Positions 10,975 through 20,640 of a stretch of 64,000 nt of DNA are shown piece after piece (positions within the stretch are counted from its first letter, which is position 1; each line of letters begins with the position of its first letter). The position numbers and the translations under genes are program-made. The stretch is from Hermatobates lingyangjiaoensis (Eukaryota; Arthropoda; Insecta; Hemiptera; Hermatobatidae), in the NCBI GenBank assembly GCA_026182355.1, contig JAPFBL010000233.1, positions 992,001-1,056,000 of the forward strand, read 5' to 3'. The notes below the pieces were generated by a model, which ran no database searches, was not told the origin of the DNA, and worked only from the letters and a program-made list of their open reading frames with translations.

Positions 10975-11383
10975 AGAGAGAAGATCTCAAGCCAGGAGGA
11001 ACAGCTATGAGGCAGTGGGAGGCTACACGCGAAGAGAGAAGCCAGTAAGAAGAGGATGTTGGGAGTGTGGTGAACTCGGTCACTTCGCGCGAGAGTGTCC
11101 GTATTTATATCGCAAGGAGAGACCACGAACGACACAGTATAGACCAGCACCAAGAGATGAGCCCATGGAAGTTAACACAACCCGGCGGGAGAAGATGTGG
11201 GGCAGGAGAAGACAAAAAGGGGAAGGCTCTTCAGAGGACGGGAGCTCATCAGAGTCAACAGGGTCGGAGCAAGAGACAACGATAGAACGACACGAGCGCT
11301 GGTACGAGCGAGGGAAGTGGCCTTCACTGGAAGAGACTCGTGGTGGGAGGATCGCTAGTCGAGAGAAGAGGAAGAAGGATTGA
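10871..11383 (+). CDS. Gypsy gag, nucleocapsid with CCHC zinc knuckle
   Basis: Frame open from 10871 to the TGA at 11381-11383. Encodes a very basic region followed by one CCHC knuckle, CWECGELGHFAREC (11057-11098), which binds genomic RNA, and then an acidic, Ser-rich tail. It is in the same frame as pol: only the TGA at 11381 separates them, since the frame is open again to 14638. Readthrough of that stop, or a separate initiation, would be needed to make protease and RT. Confidence 0.8.
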   Translation, partial: PGGEYLRIGNSEQEPMRIEDKGGIHRRGSHGDAFEERRSQARRNSYEAVGGYTRREKPVRRGCWECGELGHFARECPYLYRKERPRTTQYRPAPRDEPMEVNTTRREKMWGRRRQKGEGSSEDGSSSESTGSEQETTIERHERWYERGKWPSLEETRGGRIASREKRKKD

Positions 11384-11476
11384 AGGTTAGGCGAGAGGTA
11401 TATAGGCGAGCAACAGAGGAATAGCATAAGAGGTAAGCTCCCTATATTTTTTTTTCCCAAATGGAAGACTAAGTGT

Positions 11477-14400
11477 TTGGTAGATACAGGGTCAGATAGC
11501 ACAATTATGGACAATGAAGTGGCAAAAAGGATGGACAATTATTCAGGGCTGACACCGTGCAACTGCACCTTGGTCACCATGGCAGGAAGGAAGAGCCTGG
11601 TAGGCGAATTACAGGTAGAGATGGGAGAATTAATAGGAGAGACCTTGGAGATGAAAGTGCATGTGACCCACTTAGAGACCCAGAAATATGGAGTTATTCT
11701 AGGGTGCGACTTTTTGGAGAGAATCAATGCAAAACCTGAGTGTAAAAGAGGGAAGTGGGACATTAAACTAGGAAAAAGGAAATACTTCGTGGAAGGGAGA
11801 GTTAAACCAGGGAAGAGAATAACGGTAAACTGTGGAAAAGTGATACCAGGAGAACATCAGGTGAGTGAATTAATGAAAGAATTTGAAAAAGTATTCTATA
11901 GTGAAGGACAGAGGTTATCAGCTACAGGTAGGGTCAAACACCAAATAGAACTCCCTGAAGGTACAGTTGTTTACGTGAAACCTAGAAGGTACCCACACCA
12001 ATTGAAAAAGATAATGCAAGAGCAAATAAAGGAAATGCTGGACCAGGGCATAATACAGAGGTCTAAGTCGCAATTTTCGAGCCCTATTTGGCTGGTCCCG
12101 AAAAAGGTCGAGGAGGGTAAACCCCCTAAATACCGGTTGGTAGTAGATTTTAGAGAGTTAAATAAGTACACTAAGCTTGAAAGATACCCTCTGCCAAGGA
12201 TAGAAGACATACTCGACCATATGGCAGGAGCAACTGTATTCAGTACCTTCGACCTCAAGGCCGGGTATCACCAGATTAGGATGCACCCGAGAGATGTCGA
12301 GAAGACGGCCTTTACGTTCGATAGAGGCCACTTCGAATTTTTGAGGATGCCCTTTGGCCTAAAGAATGCGCCTTCCACGTTCCAACGCCTCATGGATGAA
12401 CTGCTTGAAGGACTGGGAGAAGACTTTACGCAAATCTACATGGATGACATCATAGTGTTCAGTAAGTCAATAGAAGAGCATAAGGAACATGTTACAAGGG
12501 TGCTGAAAAGAATAAGGGACTTTGGCTTAAAGGTAGCGATGGATAAAACCCGGTTATATCAAAAAGAGGTTAGATTTATGGGGCACCTTATCTCAGGTGA
12601 AGGAGTAAGACCCGACCCTAAGAAGGTTGAAGCAATAGATCGATTACCCTATCCAAAGGGACCCAAAGACATCAGGGCTTTTCTAGGTATGATAGGTTTC
12701 TATAGAAGGTACGTAAAGGACTTTGCAGCAATCACGAACCCCTTGACAGACAGTTTAAAGAAAGGAAAGAAGTTTATACAAACAGAAGATCTAAGAGAAG
12801 CAGTGGAGCAGTGTAAGAAGGCGTTGCGGGGCCCGCTGTTGCTCCAATTTCCTGACCTAAACAAACCATTCATTGTAATGACAGATGCCAGTCAAGAAGC
12901 TATCGGGGGAGTCTTGATGCAGGAAACTATCCAGGGAGAGCGACCAATAGCCTACGCCAGCAGAAAATTATCACCAGCAGAAAAAAGGTATAGCACAATA
13001 GAAAGGGAAATGTTAGGCATAGTGTGGACTGTAGAACATTTCCGACCCTACCTTTTTGCGGCTGAGTTCACTATTAGAACAGATCATAGGCCCCTAATGT
13101 GGATCGGGAATTTAAAGGAGACGTCAGCCCGGATAGCAAAGTGGAAAGAAAGGATAGCTGCATACAACTTCAGGGTCCAGCACGTAAAGGGCGTTGATAA
13201 TCAAGTAGCCGACTGTTTGTCCAGAAACGTCAACGTCATTACGAGAAGTAGTACGAGAGAGCCAAGTACCTCCAGGGACGTGCGAGAGTTCTTCGCCAAC
13301 TGGACACCAGACGCAGATGAAGACCAAGAACAACGAAATGGACCGGAAGCTGAGATTAGTCAGGATATAATAAACAACAAGAGAAATCAAATAATTATAA
13401 AAGACGACACAGAAGAAATAATAAACACCCAATTGCACAAATATGGCCACTTAAAAATAAATATTATTACAGGAGGAACGAAAGCGAACAACGAACAATT
13501 AAGTACAGTCATAAACCAACTAACAGTGCCAGGAAAGGTATACCATTTCTTTATAGAATCTCAAGAACTTGAAAATAGACTACTACGACTAATTCAGGAA
13601 AGAGGGCTGAGACAAGGAGCTCATTTCATAATCTGTAAGAACCAGGTAGAAACGGTAGAAGACGAAGAGCAGCAGAAAGAGGTCATCCTAAATTATCACA
13701 GGGGAAAAACCAACCATCGTGGTGTCACAGAGACCCTTAAACATCTACAGAGGTCGCATTACTGGCTCCAAATGGGCAAGAGGATAGCCCAAGTGATAAA
13801 GGACTGTGAAATATGCAAAAGGAGGAAGTATGAAAGAGTACCACTTGTACCTCCATTATTACAAAGTCAGACGCCCGAGGGACTCTTTGAGGAGCTAGAA
13901 ATTGATATATTTACATACGACGGAAACAAATATTTAACAACAATAGATAGACTAACGAAGTTAGCCTCAGCATGGCCACTAACAAGTAAATCAAGTGAAA
14001 GTACAGAAGAGGCATTGCTGTCGTATTTGGCCACGTTTGACTGCCCGAGAACGATCTATATGGACAGAGGGCGAGAGTTCAACAACGTTAAAATAAAAAC
14101 CCTGTTAAAAGAATTCAATATAAACCCCCATTGGTGTACACCGGGTCATCCAAGGTCCCACGGAGCAATAGAGAGACTACATAACACTCTAACGGAACAC
14201 TTGCAGTTATTGGCTGATGCAAAAAACATAAAGGGTCATGTGGCAATGGCCAGAGCGGTCCTAGCATACAACAGTAGTATTCACTCGACCACAGAGGCAA
14301 CACCATTTGAATTGCGGAAAAAGGAAGCGGATCCACAAAGGTTACATAATAGAGTCAAAGCAGCAAAAGAAAGATGGACCAAGCAATATAATCAAAGGAA

Positions 14401-14638
14401 AGCAGAAGAAGCAGTAGGGTTGATACAAGAAGGGGACTTCGTATATAAACTGAATAGGCAGAAGCGAAGGAAATCGGACCCGAGATACGTAGGGCCATAC
14501 GAAGTACTCGCAACGTTACCACGGTACAGAGCACAGATATGGAGGATAGGAACGGACACCCTGAAACAAGAAATAGTTCATTTTCAGGAACTGCGACGGG
14601 TGAGAAGGAAAATCCCACCAATGGTGCGAACGATATAG
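11477..14638 (+). CDS. Gypsy pol polyprotein (protease, RT, RNase H, integrase)
   Basis: 1053 residues from the first ATG; the frame is open back to 11384, and the protease active site DTG at residues 3-5 suggests that translation really enters from upstream. Domains: aspartic protease (DTGSDSTI); reverse transcriptase with Asp 259 (FSTFDLKAGYHQI) and YMDD at 321-324; RNase H with Asp 470, Glu 511 and Asp 536 (TDAS, EREMLG, RTDHRPL); integrase with a zinc HHCC set (His 741, His 747, Cys 777, Cys 780) and catalytic Asp 810, Asp 863 and Glu 899, a DD35E spacing. All key residues are present and no stop interrupts the ORF. With identical LTRs, this looks like an enzymatically complete pol from a recently active element. 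No chromodomain or env seen. Confidence 0.95.
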   Translation: MVDTGSDSTIMDNEVAKRMDNYSGLTPCNCTLVTMAGRKSLVGELQVEMGELIGETLEMKVHVTHLETQKYGVILGCDFLERINAKPECKRGKWDIKLGKRKYFVEGRVKPGKRITVNCGKVIPGEHQVSELMKEFEKVFYSEGQRLSATGRVKHQIELPEGTVVYVKPRRYPHQLKKIMQEQIKEMLDQGIIQRSKSQFSSPIWLVPKKVEEGKPPKYRLVVDFRELNKYTKLERYPLPRIEDILDHMAGATVFSTFDLKAGYHQIRMHPRDVEKTAFTFDRGHFEFLRMPFGLKNAPSTFQRLMDELLEGLGEDFTQIYMDDIIVFSKSIEEHKEHVTRVLKRIRDFGLKVAMDKTRLYQKEVRFMGHLISGEGVRPDPKKVEAIDRLPYPKGPKDIRAFLGMIGFYRRYVKDFAAITNPLTDSLKKGKKFIQTEDLREAVEQCKKALRGPLLLQFPDLNKPFIVMTDASQEAIGGVLMQETIQGERPIAYASRKLSPAEKRYSTIEREMLGIVWTVEHFRPYLFAAEFTIRTDHRPLMWIGNLKETSARIAKWKERIAAYNFRVQHVKGVDNQVADCLSRNVNVITRSSTREPSTSRDVREFFANWTPDADEDQEQRNGPEAEISQDIINNKRNQIIIKDDTEEIINTQLHKYGHLKINIITGGTKANNEQLSTVINQLTVPGKVYHFFIESQELENRLLRLIQERGLRQGAHFIICKNQVETVEDEEQQKEVILNYHRGKTNHRGVTETLKHLQRSHYWLQMGKRIAQVIKDCEICKRRKYERVPLVPPLLQSQTPEGLFEELEIDIFTYDGNKYLTTIDRLTKLASAWPLTSKSSESTEEALLSYLATFDCPRTIYMDRGREFNNVKIKTLLKEFNINPHWCTPGHPRSHGAIERLHNTLTEHLQLLADAKNIKGHVAMARAVLAYNSSIHSTTEATPFELRKKEADPQRLHNRVKAAKERWTKQYNQRKAEEAVGLIQEGDFVYKLNRQKRRKSDPRYVGPYEVLATLPRYRAQIWRIGTDTLKQEIVHFQELRRVRRKIPPMVRTI

Positions 14639-14880
14639 TGTAGTTATGTGTGTTTACCTTTGTTAATTTTGTTATTTTTGTTGTGTACAAATAATCATAG
14701 AAGTTCATCTTTTGTTATTTCTGTAATTTCTATAAACAATGTTAATTCAGTTACTTGTGTGGACGTCATTTTATTTTTGAATGTTAAAACATTATATTCA
14801 TTTCTTATGTTTAGAGTCAAGTTTTGTTTTGTTATTTTATGATATAACTCAGACACTTGTACGGAGAGCATTGTTGATAA
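14639..14880 (+). other. Gypsy 3' untranslated region
   Basis: Between the pol stop and the polypurine tract. T-rich; an ORF at 14648-14842 (64 residues) has no recognisable envelope features, so I treat it as non-coding. Confidence 0.6.
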
Positions 14881-14895
14881 GGACTGGGAGGGGGC
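14881..14895 (+). promoter_or_regulatory. Polypurine tract
   Basis: GGACTGGGAGGGGGC directly before the 3' LTR; purine-rich, in the correct place to prime plus-strand synthesis. Confidence 0.8.
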
Positions 14896-15073
14896 AGTAA
14901 TGCCGGCCGCCCGCGAGAGACTAGAAGGTTGAAGTCCGTATCAACATTGCCTCTCCTATAAACAGAAGGAGCTGACTAATAAACTCCATTCTTGTCTTCA
15001 ATCACGTGCGAGCTAGTTTATTTAAATTCCTTTTTTTTTTAAAAACCTATTCATTACCCGGACACGCGTAACT
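14896..15073 (+). repeat. 3' LTR of Gypsy element
   Basis: Same 178 bp as the 5' LTR, preceded by the polypurine tract and followed by the TATA target duplicate. Confidence 0.93.
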
Positions 15074-15130
15074 TATATATTTCCTTCATCATTGTCACTG
15101 GTAATGTACATTTGCATTGTTGTGACTATG

Positions 15131-15147
15131 TAAAATAAAAAAAAAAA

Positions 15148-15183
<36 letters not shown>
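15131..15183. repeat. A-tail, (CA)n and (TA)n microsatellite
   Basis: The LINE A tail runs into CACACACACACA and then (TA)n, which abuts the PLE fragment. Confidence 0.85.
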
Positions 15184-15391
15184 TAGTGTATTTGGGGAGC
15201 AGGCCTTCATCTATACAAGTTTTGTTAAAACTTATGCCTATTTCCAATTTCACTCTTTTTCGGGTTAATTTTTCCATTCTTCTGAGTTCTGGCTTCCAAG
15301 AGTCCGGGACTAGATATATCAGTTCTCCATAATTTTTATTTTTGTACACCAACATGTTTCGGTCCACATCGACCATTTTCAAGGTTATTTT
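15184..15391 (-). pseudogene. Penelope-like element, N-terminal part
   Basis: Minus-strand frame beginning MKMVDVDRNMLVYKN, through ELRRMEKLTRKRVKLEIG and FNKTCIDEGLLPKYTN, after which it enters a (TA)n tract. This matches the N-terminal conserved block of PLE proteins; the reverse transcriptase proper is absent. A hammerhead-like hairpin lies at its upstream side on the same strand (15349-15383), as expected of the terminal repeats of PLEs. Confidence 0.65.
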
Positions 15392-15518
15392 TACACAATT
15401 AAACTATACATACTAAATAACAATAAAAACTTAACATTGATACTGATCTATTAAAATACATTACTAATGTATACTATTCTTCTTCTAATGGACTGCAATT
15501 AGTATACTAATGTATACT

Positions 15519-15520
<2 letters not shown>

Positions 15521-15549
<29 letters not shown>
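15521..15549. repeat. (TA)n microsatellite
   Basis: Pure TA run immediately left of the PLE-A copy. Confidence 0.85.
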
Positions 15550-15985
15550 CAATGATCAAACCACAATAAGAAATGAGAAAACAAGACTAAGATCTTTCAA
15601 CCGTCAAAAGATCTTCTAAGATCTAAGATCTTCGTCAGGGTCAAAAACCCAACTGAACACTAGATGCAGAAAAACATCTGGTGAGGAGTTGAGAAGAGTG
15701 GGAGGAAGAGTGGTATTTTAAAAGGGTGAAAGCGCAGGAAAGGACTAATGTCCAGAAAGGGATGTTTGGGGAAACAAAGGAGTACAGTAAGAAAAAGTAA
15801 AAAAAACTATCCGCTAGCTGTCAACTCTCTTTGAAGAAGCTATTGCCCTCGTGACGAAAGTATCAAGTTTGAAGAGACCGTTACTAATGTTTATAATATT
15901 TTATCTATTAAATTTAATTAGAGACAATTCAATAATATTTCTTAACAACATTGATTTTTCATAGGTACTGAAAAATTACCTACTA
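15549..15985 (-). mobile_element. PLE-A copy, 3' UTR plus C-terminal coding end
   Basis: Minus-sense copy starting CAATGATCAAACCACAATAA and including the hammerhead-like core (with an inserted AAGATCTT-rich scramble), the 3' UTR body and the ORF end. The coding end at 15814-15985 reads YEKSMLLRNIIE, INISNGLFKLDTFVTRAI and ASSKRVDS before a TAG, with one internal stop. The pattern resembles C-termini of GIY-YIG PLE proteins. It anchors the family's non-coding foldbacks to a PLE ORF. Confidence 0.75.
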
Positions 15986-16075
15986 ATGGCGGTCGGAATA
16001 TTGAAAAGTGAGTCTTTTGTTATGTTTCAGTCTATGTGTCACTATTTTTTTGAAGTTTTATATATATAAATATAT
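15986..16075 (+). repeat. Fragment of PLE family B terminus
   Basis: ATGGCGGTCGGAATATTG, then GTGAGTC and GTCTATGTGTCAC, resembling the right arm of the palindrome 21652-21894. Ends in an AT-rich tract. Confidence 0.5.
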
Positions 16076-16089
16076 ATATTGCATATTTT

Positions 16090-16325
16090 AAAGTTTCACA
16101 ATAAATACTTGAAATAAAAATCAACGCCTAAAACACAGTAATAGTTCAGGAAAATGACTAAGATCTTTCAACCGTAAGAAGCGGTCTTTGTCAGAGTCGC
16201 ATGACGATGAGACCAAAACAAAAACCTCAACCCAAACAGTTGGATTTTTGACTCAGATGAAGATCGCTTGTTACGTTTGAAAGTTCTTGGTCTTTTTTTC
16301 CCATTTCATATTTTGGTTTGATCAT
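16090..16325. mobile_element. PLE-A foldback, decayed
   Basis: Minus-sense arm from the degenerate tail at about 16093 through GACTAAGATCTTTCAACCGT (16156 on), joined to a plus-sense arm from AGTTGGATTTTTGACTC to TTTTGGTTTGATCA. The junction is scrambled. Confidence 0.7.
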
Positions 16326-16329
16326 ATAT

Positions 16330-17319
16330 ATATGCATATCAAAAGGTATAATTAAGAAGAAAAGGAAGAGGGAAAGAGAGAAAAGAATACAGACATTGCA
16401 TAAAATGAATGCCAATTATTAAAAATAAACAATTTGAAAAAGAGAAAACACTATTATTATTTTTACTTCATTGATATGTGATATGAAATTAAATAACTTC
16501 ACATTTAATTACATCTTCTACATTCTTTCTTATTGGATGCTACATTTGTAAGGCTACGTGCATAATTGGCCGGTCATCAAGGCAGTGATTAATTAAGTAA
16601 GAAAGATTTTTATTATAATATGATATTTTTCTATCTAAACTAATAAAAAAATAAAAGAGTCCAAAATTTAAGAACATTCTTATATTACCTTCATACGAGT
16701 ATATCGTACAAAATGTGACACAGCACAAGTTATTCCAATTATGTATATAAAATATAATATATTAAAAAATAATAAAAAATCTGTTATCTTGAAATGAAAA
16801 TGGAGAGAAAATCATAGAAATTTTAACAATTGAATTTTTTCGTTGAAATTACCACTTCAATTAACGATATAGTTAATTATAGTAAAATTAGTTAGTGGTA
16901 ATTCTCTATGGAACATATTTATTGGATAAGGTAATCTATAGCAAGGGTGGGCCTGCTCTGGTCCAGTCGATTAATTGAGGTAAAGTTTGTAACAGATACA
17001 TAATGTAATCCACATTTGTTCCTCTCATTTGCACGATTTATCGAAACACGATTCTGCTGATATGAGGCCCAGTGGACAGATAATTCTAAGCCTTAGCTGT
17101 CAAAATGTTTTATCGCTTGCTCCCCGCAGTGAAGTATTGTCATTTGGTCAACAGCAATTTGGATAATTTTATTGAGAAATTTACAATCATGCTTTAATAT
17201 AAAATGTAATATTATAAAACAATTGAATTCTTAGAAGCCCAGCTAATTTTTTTTTTTAGTTTTATAATATATTGTTTCTCAAATTGAAAAGTACTAGGAA
17301 GTACAAATTATTTATAATT
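16330..17319. other. Intronic sequence, moderately complex
   Basis: Nothing recognised. 16940-17110 is slightly richer in GC but has no open frame with family resemblance and no convincing splice sites. Confidence 0.35.
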
Positions 17320-17511
17320 AATGATCAAACCGCAATATGAAATGGGGGAAAACAAGACTAAGATCGTTCAGCCGTAACAAGTGGTCTTTGTCAAAGTGAA
17401 AAACCCAACTGACCACTTGAAACGGTTGAAAGATCTTAATTTTTTTTTCCCCATTTCATAATATGATTTGATCATTGATTGTTATTTCATGTTTTTATGT
17501 GAAATCTTGTT
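17320..17511. mobile_element. PLE-A foldback
   Basis: Minus-sense arm from AATGATCAAACCGCAATATG to CAAAGTGAAAAACCCAACT, junction near 17415, then a plus-sense arm with CGGTTGAAAGATCTTA and the tail GTTATTTCATG to 17511. The plus arm lacks the CTGANGA half of the core. Confidence 0.78.
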
Positions 17512-17553
17512 AAATACATGCATATTGTTAGTGCCACAGAGGTTAGTAAATGA

Positions 17554-17652
17554 GATATCATTATTAACCGTCATACCTCGTCTATCGCTGGTGAAGTCGC
17601 CCTCACTGACTTCACCAGCGATAGACGAGGTATGACGGTTAATAATGGTATC
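17554..17652. repeat. Near-perfect palindrome, 45 bp arms
   Basis: Arms 17554-17598 and 17608-17652, one mismatch, 9 bp spacer GCCCTCACT. A related single arm lies at 2275-2335 and a decayed relative at 5297-5378. Internal sequence is GC-richer than the surroundings. Probably another foldback element terminus. Confidence 0.85.
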
Positions 17653-17989
17653 TGAAACTTCTTATTTATAATTAATTTGTCTTCAAAACTTTAGCATAAG
17701 AGAAACTTATTTATGGTTTTATGTTCAGAACTAATTAACCAGTTCACGTATCAAACATTTAAGAAACACAAAAACTACAGAACGCGAAAAAGTTCTAATA
17801 CTAACAGTTTATTTTGTGTTTTTTGCGACAATATAGGTGTGCATTTTAACAACACTTTATTTTTAATTTGTACAATTAAATATAATTGTTTTTTCTCCTA
17901 TTTTTCTTAATCGAAGATTGGTCCAGCTATTCTCGAAAAACCATTAACCTTCAGTTAATGTTTTTTTTAACAGTAACAAAAAAAAAGTT

Positions 17990-18190
17990 AACCTTTTAAG
18001 TTAACGCCTCGTCTTTATTTCTAGATATGTTCAAGGCTTGAAGTTTTTCATTTGCTAAAATAATTTTCAGTGCTAGTTCTATATCTATGAAATAACACTG
18101 TAAAACCGTCAGTAAATGAAAACAACCAATCAGTGAATATTATCTAAAAATATAGGCGAAACGTTGACTTAAAGGTGTAGACCCTATGGT
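17990..18190. repeat. Decayed foldback of PLE family G
   Basis: GTTAACGCCTCGTCTTTATT near 18000 and ATAGGCGAAACGTTGACTTA near 18150 are inverted and match the arms of 20041-20338 (GACGAAACGTCGGCTTAAAG) with many differences. Confidence 0.5.
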
Positions 18191-18194
18191 CGAG

Positions 18195-19230
18195 ATAAGA
18201 AAACTTTGCGTTTAATAATATTTATTGAGAACCGGTCGGATAATCAAACTATCAAACCAGTCATTTCGGTTTTATTTAAAGTCCTTTTTTTCATAGTTAT
18301 AGATGAACCCCTTCCTATTTTTAAACCTCTTTTGCAGTAATTCATTGTTTTTTTTTTAACTAATTTCATATTTCTGCCAATGTGAAATATTTTAAATGAA
18401 ACTGATATATAGGCTTTGAATGTTTTATTTGGACCTGGAAAACTAATCAATTCCTGAGATTTAATTATATTCTATTATATTCACTGTCTACTCCTGTATC
18501 AAGATAATATTACATATATTTATGAGCTGGCGCTTTGTATCCAAGGGTACATCATTTCTACATAGACTACGATCCAGGGGTAAAACGTTTCAGGACACAG
18601 GCAGTGACTTAAATCATTTCCAACTGAATAACTCAGAGTAGGACCATATTTGAAATGAACACTACATTTTCCTTATTGGAAGGGATGCCAATTTCCGTTA
18701 CGTCTGGTTTGGTAGGTTATTGCTCTTGGGGAACAACCCAGATCGTTTCATTGCAGTTTCAGCTACATTGTGCTCGGAGTTTTATTGCAAATTAATTTTG
18801 CATTTTTATTGCAAATATTCTATAACTAGAACATAAAAGGAAAGTTAAAACATGGAGTAACAGTTAATTCTCCAACATGATATTGAGAAACAATAAGTAA
18901 TTATTAACACTTTTTATAGTTTTTTTTTCTATAAAAAAGTTTTAACTAATGTTTAAAATGATAATATCATCATATATATTGAAATAACTTTCAGTTTTTC
19001 AATTAATCAAAAATAAATCACTTTTACGAAAAAGAGTAATTATATCAAAACCAATAGTCTTAAAATTTATTTTTTTAATTACATGCTCATTATTTAATAA
19101 TATACGTATAAAATACATATAAATAAATCAAGGCTAGGACAGTATACTAGGATTAATTTAAATTTTTAGACTATTAATGAGAGTCTATGAAAACCAATGA
19201 GTTAGTTTTCAGTAGCACGGTAACAATTGT
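18195..19230. other. Intronic sequence without recognised features
   Basis: No ORF, repeat or element recognised. Confidence 0.4.
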
Positions 19231-19234
19231 TGCA

Positions 19235-19635
<401 letters not shown>

Positions 19636-19654
19636 ACTTCCAAGGAACCACCTA

Positions 19655-19985
19655 GTATTCTTAAAACATATTGCCCTCGTCACAAAAGTATCAAGCTCGA
19701 AGAGCCCGTTACTAATGTTTATAATATTTGATCTATTAAATTTAATTAAAGAGGATTCGATATTATTTCTTAATAACATCACTTTTTCATAGGTAATAAA
19801 TTTAGCACTGTCCAATAAATATGATTTCCATTATTTATGGTATATGCAAGAATAAGACACTACTTTTTTCCTGTCTACTTACGTTGTATTGGTGTTGTTT
19901 CATAGGTGTCTTTAGCTTTACCAGTTTGATCAATATAAATTTTATGGAAATTTTTGCACGGAATTTTATAATTGCGGGGTTGTTA
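19655..19985 (-). pseudogene. PLE-A GIY-YIG endonuclease fragment
   Basis: Minus-strand coding remnant. A degenerate YIDQTGKAKDTYE (YIGxTG-like) lies near 19930; then come TYEKVMLLRNNIESSLI, INISNGLFELDTFVTRAI. This is the C-terminal GIY-YIG nuclease of a Penelope-like element, which nicks target DNA during integration. Several frameshifts. Instead of continuing into its 3' UTR it ends at the H3 pseudogene. On the other side it joins a plus-sense PLE-A tail (GTTATTTCACGTGTTTATGT, 19989-20008). Confidence 0.65.
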
Positions 19986-20017
19986 TTTCACGTGTTTATG
20001 TGAATTATGTGATTATA

Positions 20018-20034
20018 TATATATATATATATAT
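20018..20034. repeat. (TA)n microsatellite
   Basis: Short TA run between the PLE-A tail and the family G foldback. Confidence 0.8.
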
Positions 20035-20040
20035 AACAAT

Positions 20041-20338
20041 ATTTTTCTTTTTTATCGAGGTTTAGTCTAGCTTCAAAAACACAACACCTTTAAGCCGACG
20101 TTTCGTCTATATTTGTAGACATCTTCAGGGCTACATCAATACAGAATTTAATTAAAATAACATGAAACGTAATTATATTACATTATTTAATTAATATATA
20201 TAATTAATGTATATGTATATAATGTAATGTATATAATGTTTTGATGTAGCCATGAAGATGTCTACAAATATAGACGAAACGTCGGCTTAAAGGTGTTGTA
20301 TTTTTGAAGCTAGACCAAACCTCATTAAAAAGAAAAAT
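20041..20338. repeat. Foldback of PLE family G, arms about 98 bp
   Basis: Arms 20041-20138 and 20241-20338 are reverse complements with few differences (AGCCGACGTTTCGTCTATAT against ATATAGACGAAACGTCGGCT). The left arm, read on the minus strand, holds CTGAAGA, a hairpin and GAAACGTC (20097-20128). The spacer is TA-rich. Confidence 0.85.
20097..20128 (-). ncRNA. Hammerhead-like hairpin, family G
   Basis: Minus strand: CTGAAGA, one extra base, stem GUCUA/UAGAC with a short loop, then GAA and the palindrome ACGU followed by C. These are the conserved parts of a type I hammerhead with a minimal stem III. The extra unpaired base after CTGANGA departs from the canonical fold, so activity is uncertain. 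Confidence 0.5.
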
Positions 20339-20375
20339 AGTGCTAAATATATGTGGTCGATATAAGGAAAACATT

Positions 20376-20386
20376 CAAATATATAT

Positions 20387-20439
<53 letters not shown>

Positions 20440-20440
20440 G
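20376..20440. repeat. (TA)n microsatellite
   Basis: Long, nearly pure TA tract left of the inverted repeat at 20441. Confidence 0.9.
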
Positions 20441-20578
20441 ATTCAGAGCAAGGGTTCTCGAGGATTTTGGTCAATAAAAAATTCAGCTAGTTAATATCTG
20501 CCGACGTTACATTAAATCCTCGAGAACCCTTGCTCTGAATCTGGATAAATCAGTGGTCGAGAAGCTACATCAGTATAT

Positions 20579-20580
<2 letters not shown>
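20441..20580. repeat. Short inverted repeat flanked by (TA)n, possible PLE coding piece
   Basis: Arms 20441-20470 and 20514-20543 pair (AGATTCAGAGCAAGGGTTCT and its complement). Reading outward to the right gives AATCAGTGGTCGAGAAGC then (TA)n. The same GCTTCTCGACCACTGAT occurs at 46397-46413. Both sides end in TA repeats as the PLE fragments do. Confidence 0.65.
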
Positions 20581-20612
<32 letters not shown>

Positions 20613-20640
20613 CTCGTATATATATGCATATATTAATATA
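20571..20640. repeat. (TA)n microsatellite
   Basis: TA tract right of the inverted repeat, with minor interruptions. Confidence 0.85.

Larger units (their letters stand above)
9943..15073 (+). mobile_element. Gypsy-type LTR retrotransposon, near-complete, identical LTRs
   Basis: 5131 bp element bounded by 178 bp direct LTRs (9943-10120, 14896-15073) that I find identical, which implies a recent insertion. LTRs begin AGTAAT and end GTAACT, the AGT...ACT ends common in insect Gypsy elements. TATA stands immediately before the 5' LTR (9939-9942) and after the 3' LTR (15074-15077), a 4 bp target duplication. Internal order is PBS, gag, protease, RT, RNase H, integrase, polypurine tract. No env-like ORF lies between pol (end 14638) and the 3' LTR. 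It sits in the 3' UTR of the Jockey element in the same orientation. Confidence 0.93.
7011..15148 (+). mobile_element. Jockey-type non-LTR retrotransposon, 5'-truncated, split by a Gypsy element
   Basis: A LINE with apurinic-type endonuclease and reverse transcriptase (7135-9832) and a 3' UTR interrupted at 9942 by a complete Gypsy insertion. The LINE resumes at 15078 and ends in an A-rich tail at about 15131-15148. The second copy at 45351-46042 confirms the 3' end because it shares CACTGGTAATGTA and lacks the Gypsy insert. There is no ORF1 (gag-like) upstream, so the copy is 5'-truncated near the start of ORF2. The start at about 7011 is a guess: an (AC)n run lies there and another follows the A tail, possibly a target duplication. 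Confidence 0.8.

Noticed and set aside
14648..14842. Envelope gene of the Gypsy element
   Set aside because: Only 64 codons, with no signal peptide, furin site or membrane anchor pattern of an envelope protein; treated as 3' UTR.
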